Assembly (NCBI GenBank): GCA_019423265.1
Contig: JAHZBS010000127.1
Span: forward strand, 1 to 6,854
From: Clostridiales bacterium
GTDB taxonomy: Bacteria > Bacillota_A > Clostridia > Lachnospirales > Bianqueaceae
Direction: 5' to 3'
Length of the DNA stretch: 6,854 bases
Shown here in pieces: positions 1 through 5,954 of this stretch (position 1 is its first letter; each line of letters begins with the position of its first letter). Below the pieces are notes generated by a model. The model ran no database searches and had not been told where the DNA came from. It saw nothing but the letters and a program-made list of their open reading frames with translations. The translations under genes were made by a program, and so were the position numbers.

Positions 1-26
1 CATTCCCAAAGGAAAGGAACACGTTC

Positions 27-1481
27 ATGTTTGAGTTTAACTCGGATACCCGAAATCTTAAATACCAGGTGTTGTTAGAAGTCGCCGCGATGGCTTTCAC
101 CGGCCAACTGGAGGAAAAGGTGGAGGAGATCCCCTATAAAATTATCAACACCGATGTCCCCCACTTCCGCTGCTGCGTCTACAAAGAGCGGGAAATCATT
201 CGGGAGCGGACGCGCGTCGCCATGGGACAGGAACCGACCCCCGGCTGCCATAGCAATAATCTTGTGAAGGTGCTGCCCGCCGCCTGTGAGGGGTGCCCTA
301 TCAGCCGTTTTCACGTTACGGACAACTGCCAGAAGTGCCTTGCGAGGAAATGTGAAAAAGCATGTCCCTTTGGCGCCATCACCATGACAGGCCGAGGCGC
401 CTACATAGATCCCGCCAAATGTAAAGAATGCGGCCGCTGCGCCTCCGCTTGCCCTTATAACGCCATCGCGGATCTGATCCGTCCCTGTAAGCGCAGCTGC
501 CCCACCGGCGCTATCAGCATCGGGGAGAACCATGTGGCCACGATTCTGGAGGACCGGTGCATCCGCTGCGGCGCTTGCGTCGCCGCCTGTCCCTTCGGCG
601 CCATCGCGGATACCTCCTGGATGCTGGATGTTATTGAGGCCCTGCGCAATCCTAAGAAAAAAGTATTCGCCGTCGTGGCGCCCGCCGTGGAAGGCCAATT
701 TGGCACTGCCATCGGCTTCGGCGGCATTCGGCGCGCCCTGTGCGACATAGGATTTGACGATGTCTGGGAGGCGGCTCTGGGCGCTGACGCGGTAACCGCC
801 CATGAGGCCGCTGAACTGAAAATGAATATGGAGATCGGTGACAAGATGACTTCCTCCTGCTGCCCCGCCTTCGTCAGCATGATCCAAAAGCATTTTCCAA
901 ACATTGCCGACAAAATCTCCAGCACCGTTTCCCCCATGGTTGCCACTGCTCGCTATGTAAAACACCGCCATCCCGGCTGTACCGTCGTCTTTATCGGGCC
1001 CTGTATCGCCAAAAAAAGCGAGGTCTTTGAAAATCCGGTGGAGGATTCCGCCGATCTGGCATTAACCTTTGAAGAAATGTTGGCCATGTTGGAAGCCAAA
1101 GGCATTGACATTCAGAGCTATAAGGATAAAGACCAGCAGGCCAGCGTCTATGGCAAGGGATTCGCCCAGGCCGGCGGGCTGACAGGCGCTATAACAAAGG
1201 CATTCCAGGAACAGAACTACCCGGTTATGCCTACAGTCCGGCAGTGCCCTGGCGCAGAGGAATGCAAGAAAGCCTTGACCCTGCTCAATCTTGGCAAACT
1301 GCCGGAAGACTTCATCGAAGGCATGATGTGCCTACAGGGTTGCGTCAGCGGTCCCTCCGGGATTCTTCCTTCCAAGGATGTAATTCGAAACCGGCAAAAA
1401 CTATATGCCGATCTGGACCGCAAAGATATCTCGCAAAATTTGCAGGATCATGACTTCACAGGAATTTCCTTAGAGCGATGA
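27..1481 (+). CDS. Monomeric [FeFe] hydrogenase, group B-like, with N-terminal 4Fe-4S ferredoxin-type domains
   Basis: A 484-residue cytoplasmic iron-only hydrogenase that should interconvert protons plus low-potential electrons and H2. The N-terminal third carries cysteine sets for several 4Fe-4S clusters: C101/C104/C109/C113, C132/C135/C138/C142, C154/C158 and C178/C181/C184/C188, most closing with the CP pair of ferredoxins. The H-cluster domain has all three signatures: L1 TSSCCPAF (C278, C279), L2 GPCIAKKSE (C325, K328) and L3 EGMMCLQGC (C435, C439). By my recalled alignment to Clostridium pasteurianum CpI, the proton-path residues correspond to C278, E260, E263 and S298. The TSSCCPAF and GPC forms, rather than TSCCPxW and MPC, point to the group B (TIGR04105-like) family, whose physiological role is poorly known. 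The ATG at 27 has an AAAGGA Shine-Dalgarno eight bases upstream. No maturation genes (hydE, hydF, hydG) or partner subunit are in the window. The hydrogenase call is very secure; the subgroup is inference. Confidence 0.95.
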   Translation: MFEFNSDTRNLKYQVLLEVAAMAFTGQLEEKVEEIPYKIINTDVPHFRCCVYKEREIIRERTRVAMGQEPTPGCHSNNLVKVLPAACEGCPISRFHVTDNCQKCLARKCEKACPFGAITMTGRGAYIDPAKCKECGRCASACPYNAIADLIRPCKRSCPTGAISIGENHVATILEDRCIRCGACVAACPFGAIADTSWMLDVIEALRNPKKKVFAVVAPAVEGQFGTAIGFGGIRRALCDIGFDDVWEAALGADAVTAHEAAELKMNMEIGDKMTSSCCPAFVSMIQKHFPNIADKISSTVSPMVATARYVKHRHPGCTVVFIGPCIAKKSEVFENPVEDSADLALTFEEMLAMLEAKGIDIQSYKDKDQQASVYGKGFAQAGGLTGAITKAFQEQNYPVMPTVRQCPGAEECKKALTLLNLGKLPEDFIEGMMCLQGCVSGPSGILPSKDVIRNRQKLYADLDRKDISQNLQDHDFTGISLER

Positions 1482-1497
1482 GCTCTAAGGAAATTTT
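1463..1497 (+). terminator. Stem-loop overlapping the hydrogenase stop codon, probable intrinsic terminator
   Basis: A perfect 14-bp inverted repeat, AATTTCCTTAGAGC at 1463-1476 and its complement at 1482-1495, encloses the 5-base loop GATGA, which contains the hydrogenase TGA stop (1479-1481). Only four T residues (1494-1497) follow before the sequence breaks up, so the T-tract is short. It probably ends or attenuates transcription between the hydrogenase and the solute-binding protein, or protects the 3' end of the upstream message. Confidence 0.7.
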
Positions 1498-1522
1498 ATG
1501 AGAAATAACTAAATATCTATAC

Positions 1523-1529
1523 GGAGGAG
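1523..1529 (+). promoter_or_regulatory. Shine-Dalgarno that fixes a TTG start
   Basis: GGAGGAG lies eight bases before TTG at 1538. The nearest in-frame ATG, at 1550, would be about 20 bases away, too far for this site. The TTG is therefore the better start, and it gives a normal lipoprotein signal with two lysines before the hydrophobic stretch. Confidence 0.75.
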
Positions 1530-1537
1530 AAATCACA

Positions 1538-3199
1538 TTGAAGAAAAGTATGAAATTGGTTGCGCTGGTCACGGCTGTGACCTTACTAGCAAGCGCTGGA
1601 CTCGTTGGCTGTAAAGGGAGCGAGTCAGAGAACCCCGCCGGCAAAAGCGAGACTAGCTCCGGGAAGGGTGAAGTTACACCGGAAACCCAGGAGAAGGTCA
1701 CGCTCAACTACTGGAATCTGGGAAACGGAGAGCAGAAAGACTCCAAAAAAGTTTGGGCCGAGGTCGATCGCCTCATACAAGAGCATCTGCCCAACACCAG
1801 CGTCAACTGGACCCTCATCCCTGGCAGCGAATATGCGGAAAAGTGGGCGCGCGCCATGGCCGCTCAAGAGTCCATCGACTTAGCTTGGACCGGATATGCG
1901 CTTGGTCTGCAAAGTGAAGTCAACCGAGGCGCTCTCATGGCGCTGGACGATTTGATCGAAGAGTACGGGCAGGATATCGTCAACACGTTAGGACAAACGG
2001 TCATGGATATCCACAAATTTGCGGATGGCAAGACCTATCAGGTCATCGCCTGGCAGGGTCTGGTGGGGAATCGGTCCGCATTCCGGATCCCCAAGGAGAT
2101 TGCGGAGCTGGCAGGCGGGGAGCAGTATGTTGAGGAGTTGCAGGAACTCTGCTATGAGAACTACAACATACCCACCGCGGAAGCCAAGCAGAAGGTCTAT
2201 GATAAGGTTGAAGAGTATCTCAAAGCCGCAAAAGACGGCGGTATGCTTGGCCAAGGCTATCCCCCGGAACGGTTGGAGAACTGGTATTTATCCAAAGGCA
2301 CCGTCGGCTTTAGCCAGGGCGGTGGAAGCAATAGTTCCGCTTTCTGTATCGAAAAGTTTGACGATACTTTTACGGTGAAAAATTGGTATGAATCTGAGCA
2401 GATGAAGATGAACTACGAGTACATGGCAAAATGGTTCACAGAAGGCTATATCCGCATGGACGCCGGGAGCTTAGAAAAGATCGAGGTTGACTTCTCGAGA
2501 GACGGTTTAGACGGATACATATTGACGATCCACAATGGTTTTACCGACACGGTGGCGGAGGAAGAGACAGTAAAGGCGGGCTTTGAGGTGTTGGCCGCCT
2601 ACACCCAGCCGGAATGCGAGTATGTGCTGGGAACAGCCACAGGAACCTCGATCCCCAAGACATCCAAACACCCGGAGCGGGCTATGCAGCTGATGAATCT
2701 CTTCTACTCGGAAGATGGGAGAGAAGCGTATCAGACCTATGTGTACGGCATCAAAGGCGAACACTGGATTGACAATGGAGACGGCACGGTGGAGTGGCTG
2801 TGCGGCGATGGCAGCCAGGGAAGCGCGGACTGGGATTACGGCAACATGAAGTGGACACAGGGAACCTGCATGTTCTCCCTGGTCACACAGGCGGACGTCA
2901 AAGGCTACTACGAAATGCTAAAAGCGAAAGAAGAGGACGCATGGGTGAATCCGCTGCTGTCCTTTAAGTTCAACAACGCCAACGTGCAGGCCCTCACAGC
3001 GCAGGTCAACGCCGTGGCAGAAGAGTATATACGGACTCTTCAGAGGGGGACGAAGGGCGTTGACGGCTGGGAGTCCTACTACAATGAATTCCTTGACAAG
3101 CTGAGGGCGGCAGGTATCGACGACCTGAAAGCGGAAGCCCAGAGGCAGGTGGATGAATATGTACAGGCAAACCATTCCACATGGTCGCCCCAGAAGTAA
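1538..3199 (+). CDS. ABC transporter substrate-binding lipoprotein, DUF3502-type
   Basis: A 553-residue extracellular solute-binding protein anchored as a lipoprotein. Residues 1-24 form a signal peptide (MKKSMK, then a hydrophobic run) ending in the lipobox LVGC, with C25 as the lipidated cysteine. A low-complexity Ser/Gly/Glu linker (about 26-52) precedes the binding fold, which opens with VTLNYWNLG at 54-62. The segment GTSIPKTSKHPERAMQLMN (369-387) is typical of the second lobe of family 1 sugar-binding proteins. The tail from about 470 (NPLLSFKFNN, then VAEEYIRTL and AGIDDLKAEAQRQVDEY) matches the DUF3502 C-terminal domain found in oligosaccharide-type binding proteins of Firmicutes. The substrate cannot be read from sequence; carbohydrate is the family expectation. 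The usual two permease genes are not adjacent: a hydrogenase lies upstream and a convergent kinase downstream. It starts with TTG, supported by a good Shine-Dalgarno. Confidence 0.9.
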   Translation: MKKSMKLVALVTAVTLLASAGLVGCKGSESENPAGKSETSSGKGEVTPETQEKVTLNYWNLGNGEQKDSKKVWAEVDRLIQEHLPNTSVNWTLIPGSEYAEKWARAMAAQESIDLAWTGYALGLQSEVNRGALMALDDLIEEYGQDIVNTLGQTVMDIHKFADGKTYQVIAWQGLVGNRSAFRIPKEIAELAGGEQYVEELQELCYENYNIPTAEAKQKVYDKVEEYLKAAKDGGMLGQGYPPERLENWYLSKGTVGFSQGGGSNSSAFCIEKFDDTFTVKNWYESEQMKMNYEYMAKWFTEGYIRMDAGSLEKIEVDFSRDGLDGYILTIHNGFTDTVAEEETVKAGFEVLAAYTQPECEYVLGTATGTSIPKTSKHPERAMQLMNLFYSEDGREAYQTYVYGIKGEHWIDNGDGTVEWLCGDGSQGSADWDYGNMKWTQGTCMFSLVTQADVKGYYEMLKAKEEDAWVNPLLSFKFNNANVQALTAQVNAVAEEYIRTLQRGTKGVDGWESYYNEFLDKLRAAGIDDLKAEAQRQVDEYVQANHSTWSPQK

Positions 3200-3209
3200 C
3201 GCCAGGATT

Positions 3210-3256
3210 AAAAAAGATCCAAACGGGTGTAGCGCATTTCGGCTACACCCGTTTTG
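3210..3256. terminator. Bidirectional intrinsic terminator between convergent genes
   Basis: A perfect 13-bp stem, AAACGGGTGTAGC (3221-3233) with GCTACACCCGTTT (3242-3254), has an 8-base loop. On the + strand it runs into TTTT (3252-3255) just after the solute-binding protein gene. Read on the - strand, the same stem follows the histidine kinase stop (3269) and is followed, after five bases, by six Ts (complement of A3210-3215). It therefore serves both converging transcripts. Confidence 0.9.
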
Positions 3257-3268
3257 TCTGGTCCCCCT

Positions 3269-4933
3269 CTAGTCCTGCTCCACCGTTTCCGATTCCAGCG
3301 CCTCTTTCTCATCATAGCCCACCTCAGTCCACTCTTCTCGGGCCAAGAGCGGAAAGAGGACCTGAACTTTGAACTGATCCCCGTCAACGTTCACAAGCAT
3401 CTGGCCGCCCATTGCGGCCACAAAGCTTTCGGCAATGGCCAAGCCCAGGCCGCTGCCCTCCGATGTCCTCGCTTTATCGCCGCGGGTAAACCGCTCCACG
3501 ATTTCCTCTGCGCTGAAATCCATCTCATAGGAAGCCGTATTCTTAATGGCGATGACGGCGTTCCCGCCGCTGGGCTCCAGCGATACGAAAATCCGCGTCC
3601 CCACCATAGAGTATTTAAGCGCATTATCCAGCAGATTCTGCAGCACACGATACATTTTGTTTCCATCGGCCACAATCCGCATGGGCTCGTCCGATAGGCT
3701 GGCCTTGATCGGTATGCCTGCGCTCTCAATCCGGTCTTCCATGTCCCCCATAGTCTGGATCAGCAGCTTCTTCACCGACAGCTGCTCCTGGCGGATCTCC
3801 GCATTGCCGCTAGTTGTCCTCGCCAGTTCAAAGAGGTCTGTCACAATATTCTTCAAACGGTTGGACTTCTGTATTAGTATGTTGACATAATCCCGGACCT
3901 CCGGCGTCAAGCTTTCCTCTTTGGACAGCAAATCCACATAGCTGATAATGGAGGTCAGCGGTGTCTTTAAATCGTGGGATACGTTGGAAACTAGGTCGAT
4001 CCGCATCCGCTCCCCCTTCATCTGTTCTTCCAGACTCTTCTGCAGCCCGTCCCGGATGGAGCCCAGCTTCTGGGACATGGGATAGACCGCTGACATCTCC
4101 GAAATGGATGGCGTATAATTCAGCTCCCCGTCGCTAATCTTCTCAATCTGTTCCCCCAGCTTGCCAAAATCTTCGAACACTCGATTGTTTCCTTTCACAT
4201 ACCAATATACGAGGACAACGCTGAGAAATAGGACGGCAAAGGCTAAAAATCCTGTTCCGCTCAACACGGACAGAATAAAAATAAAGAGTAAAATCCCTTC
4301 CGCCACTAAAAATACCATCTGCCGGTAAAACATTCCCTTTTGGAATGAATATCTCCGAAAATTGCGGTCGTCAAAAACGGCTCGAAAAAAGTCGATGATG
4401 ATAAAAATCAATTTGTAGAGGATGCTGTGCTTTAGAAATGTGCGGTTCTTTAGCTTTCTTGTCAGTGACAGAAGGATCTCCAAAAACACGATCCCGCTTG
4501 CTCCAACCCCGACGGATAACAGTCCGATACTCGCGTAAGCCTCTTCATCGCTAATATATTCTTCTACCGCGTAAAATATCTGATCCGAGATTTCTGAGAG
4601 AATATATGCGAGCAAGGCTCCCACCAGCACTCCTATAACTACCGTAATCTCCGTAAAGAGTCGGTCGATTAAAATCAGATGGACCTCTTCATCCCTGCCA
4701 GTGCGGCCGGTCACAAAAAATAACCAGACGATGGCCGCCAACCCTGCAAACAGTGTGATTGCCAAAATCATCAAATCTTCCGGCTGTATGCTGGCATATG
4801 GCTCATATAACCTCTCCCAAGTGATCAGCGATGCTGTGTATCCCACAAAGACGCCACAGCAAACACCCGCTATGATCAACAGGACCGCCTTGATCGGCAT
4901 TGCGCGACTAAAACTTTTCAATCTTGTACCCAA
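3269..4933 (-). CDS. Membrane-bound sensor histidine kinase of a two-component system
   Basis: A 554-residue sensor kinase that would autophosphorylate on histidine and pass phosphate to the regulator encoded just upstream. The N-terminal half is a multi-span membrane sensor: hydrophobic segments lie at about 13-36, 52-75, 93-113, 134-157, 206-224 and 227-246, with only short extracytoplasmic loops, suggesting sensing in or at the membrane. A HAMP-like linker (about 250-305) precedes the dimerisation domain with the H-box SNVSHDLKTPLTSI (H320). The ATPase domain has an N-box NLLDNALKYS (433-442), an F-box ERFTRGD (480-486) and a G2 box GSGLGLAI (493-500). The usual DxGxG G1 box is not visible; the position reads IKNTASYEMD. 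An acidic tail follows 530. The chosen start is TTG at 4933, with AAGGTGG nine bases before it; ATG at 4900 (residue 12) is an alternative without a clear ribosome site. The gene overlaps the regulator by 26 bases, indicating one operon. Confidence 0.92.
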   Translation of the reverse strand: MGTRLKSFSRAMPIKAVLLIIAGVCCGVFVGYTASLITWERLYEPYASIQPEDLMILAITLFAGLAAIVWLFFVTGRTGRDEEVHLILIDRLFTEITVVIGVLVGALLAYILSEISDQIFYAVEEYISDEEAYASIGLLSVGVGASGIVFLEILLSLTRKLKNRTFLKHSILYKLIFIIIDFFRAVFDDRNFRRYSFQKGMFYRQMVFLVAEGILLFIFILSVLSGTGFLAFAVLFLSVVLVYWYVKGNNRVFEDFGKLGEQIEKISDGELNYTPSISEMSAVYPMSQKLGSIRDGLQKSLEEQMKGERMRIDLVSNVSHDLKTPLTSIISYVDLLSKEESLTPEVRDYVNILIQKSNRLKNIVTDLFELARTTSGNAEIRQEQLSVKKLLIQTMGDMEDRIESAGIPIKASLSDEPMRIVADGNKMYRVLQNLLDNALKYSMVGTRIFVSLEPSGGNAVIAIKNTASYEMDFSAEEIVERFTRGDKARTSEGSGLGLAIAESFVAAMGGQMLVNVDGDQFKVQVLFPLLAREEWTEVGYDEKEALESETVEQD

Positions 4934-5609
4934 TTCCCCACACCACCTTAAGATATTTTGGCTCTTTAGGATTGATCTCGATTTTTTCTCGAATGTGACG
5001 AATGTGGACCATCACCGTATTTTCAACTGCAAAGCCATCCTCTTCCCAGACCCGCCGGTAGATCTCCTCCGCGGAAAAAACGCGGCCGGCATTGCGCATC
5101 AATAGCTCCACAATTTTCAGCTCTGTCGCCGTGAGCTTCACCGGTTCTCCGTCAACCAAAACCTGCATGGCGTCGCAATCGAAGCAGAGACTTCCGATGA
5201 CGATCTGCTTCTTATTGGTATTGCCATCGATGGCCCCCAGCTGCATATACCGGCGAAGCTGTGACTTCACCCTTGCCACCAGCTCCGCAGGGCTATAGGG
5301 TTTTGTGATATAATCGTCTGCGCCCATGGACAACCCCAGAATTTTGTCGCTCTCCTCCGTCTTGGCGGACAGAATGATGATGGGAATGTTTTTGTTCTGG
5401 CGTATTTTCATGGTGGCGGACAGCCCGTCCAGCTTCGGCATCATGATGTCCAGAATGATCAGCTGTATACTCTGTGTAGACACAATATCCAGCGCCTCCA
5501 TGCCGTTGTACGCCTTCACAACTTTGCAATCCTCCATCTCCAGCAGCTTTCCAATGGCGCGGGCGATTTCCCGGTCGTCATCGACAACTAATACGGTTGG
5601 CTTTTCCAT
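4908..5609 (-). CDS. OmpR/PhoB-family response regulator
   Basis: A 233-residue transcription factor activated by phosphorylation from the adjacent kinase. The receiver domain (about 4-118) has the acidic pocket D10-D12, phosphoacceptor D54 in LIILDIMMP, S81 and the conserved lysine K103 in ITKPY. The C-terminal winged helix (about 134-233) shows LTATELKIVELLM, then the recognition-helix region ENTVMVHIRHIREKIE and the wing ending WGIGYKIE. The start at 5609 is preferred because GGAGG (5615-5619) sits five bases upstream and translation from here gives the normal N-terminus MEKPTVLVVDDD. The frame stays open for 40 codons further upstream, to 5729, but that stretch is a structured non-coding-looking leader. 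Length is typical of the family. The kinase gene begins within its last codons. Autoregulation is likely given the tandem repeat at 5800-5817. Target genes are unknown. Confidence 0.95.
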   Translation of the reverse strand: MEKPTVLVVDDDREIARAIGKLLEMEDCKVVKAYNGMEALDIVSTQSIQLIILDIMMPKLDGLSATMKIRQNKNIPIIILSAKTEESDKILGLSMGADDYITKPYSPAELVARVKSQLRRYMQLGAIDGNTNKKQIVIGSLCFDCDAMQVLVDGEPVKLTATELKIVELLMRNAGRVFSAEEIYRRVWEEDGFAVENTVMVHIRHIREKIEINPKEPKYLKVVWGIGYKIEKF

Positions 5610-5614
5610 AGTAT

Positions 5615-5619
5615 CCTCC
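5615..5619 (-). promoter_or_regulatory. Shine-Dalgarno of the response regulator
   Basis: GGAGG on the - strand, five bases before the ATG at 5609. It decides the start against the longer open frame and lies just after the 3' end of the structured leader, three bases beyond pairing arm 5623-5631. Confidence 0.8.
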
Positions 5620-5622
5620 ATT

Positions 5623-5731
5623 CCGGAGCGTAAGCGACGGGGCCAAGAGAAATCCGCCAAGGCGATTTCTCTTCTGCCATGAGAGCTATTTGAGACGCTC
5701 CGGCACAAATAGCCGTGTGAATTTTTCACAC
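5623..5731 (-). promoter_or_regulatory. Structured 5' leader of the two-component operon, possible pseudoknot
   Basis: Read as - strand RNA, five to three prime, this stretch contains four pairings. P0 is a 7-bp hairpin, 5731-5725 with 5721-5715, three-base loop. P1 is an 8-bp stem GCUAUUUG (5713-5706) with CAAAUAGC (5692-5685), 13-base loop. P2 is a 9-bp stem AAGAGAAAU (5673-5665) with 5653-5645, topped by CGC/GCG, a CUUG tetraloop and one bulged G. The fourth pairs CCGGAGCGU (5703-5695, inside the P1 loop) with ACGCUCCGG (5631-5623). Because that arm lies in the P1 loop, the fourth pairing forms a pseudoknot with P1 or competes with it. The 3' arm ends three bases before the Shine-Dalgarno. 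All pairings are perfect apart from the single bulge. It matches no riboswitch class I recognise. The alternative is a dispersed palindromic repeat. Function is inference. Confidence 0.5.
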
Positions 5732-5757
5732 TTTCCTCTGATCAAGATCTTTACCTG

Positions 5758-5793
5758 ATAGTATCGTATCGCAGAATCGTGAATATTCGGCAA
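5758..5793 (-). promoter_or_regulatory. Candidate promoter of the two-component operon
   Basis: On the - strand, TTGCCG (5793-5788) could serve as a -35 and TACGAT (5768-5763) as a -10, with a long 19-base spacer; TACTAT at 5763-5758 is another possible -10. Each matches its consensus at four of six positions. A weak promoter with activator repeats immediately upstream fits a regulator-dependent start. Transcription from here would include the entire structured leader. Confidence 0.35.
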
Positions 5794-5799
5794 AGGGTT

Positions 5800-5817
5800 T
5801 TCTTAAAGCATTCTTAA
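5800..5817 (-). promoter_or_regulatory. Tandem direct repeat, likely response-regulator operator
   Basis: TTCTTAA occurs at 5800-5806 and again at 5811-5817 (TTAAGAA twice on the - strand), separated by four bases, giving an 11-bp period. OmpR/PhoB-family regulators bind such head-to-tail repeats, one helical turn apart, as dimers just upstream of the -35. It lies six bases upstream of the candidate -35. Autoregulation by the adjacent regulator is the simplest reading, but binding is inferred. Confidence 0.6.
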
Positions 5818-5887
5818 TTCTCTCCGCTGCCGGCGAAAGTCCTTCGGCTCCTGGGAATCAGGTCACAGCAAACGATCCTAACAGACG

Positions 5888-5931
5888 AAGAGGCTTGACA
5901 CCTGCTTATCACAGATCTCAAGCCTCTTTTT
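5888..5931. terminator. Stem-loop with T-tract on the + side, in the gap behind the DUF4234 gene
   Basis: An 11-bp perfect stem, AAGAGGCTTGA (5888-5898) with TCAAGCCTCTT (5918-5928), has a 19-base loop. The T run (5927-5931) is on the + side, whereas the genes on both sides lie on the - strand. For the DUF4234 transcript the stem begins 26 bases after the stop codon but is followed by the weak tail TTCGTC. It may still work as a terminator for that pair, or it may close an unrecognised + strand transcript. Confidence 0.5.
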
Positions 5932-5954
5932 CCCAGAACTTGTGAAAAAATATA

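Noticed and set aside
455..946. Second - strand open frame inside the hydrogenase gene
   Set aside because: Same reasoning: antisense, no domain, Ser/Ala/Arg-rich composition typical of a shadow frame.
75..971. 298-codon open frame on the - strand opposite the hydrogenase
   Set aside because: It is fully antisense to a gene with complete hydrogenase motifs, its product is low-complexity Gly/Ala/Asp-rich, and it has no recognisable domain; it arises from GC-rich codon use.
1498..1537. Possible promoter for the solute-binding protein gene
   Set aside because: AT-rich hexamers such as TATACG overlap the Shine-Dalgarno and no -35 at acceptable spacing is present outside the terminator hairpin.
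3254..3697. 147-codon + strand open frame over the end of the histidine kinase gene
   Set aside because: Opposite to conserved kinase ATPase boxes, no ribosome site and no recognisable protein family.
5610..5729. N-terminal extension of the response regulator by 40 codons
   Set aside because: No Shine-Dalgarno at the upstream ATG, sequence unlike receiver domains, and it coincides with the hairpin-rich leader; the ATG at 5609 has GGAGG at good spacing.
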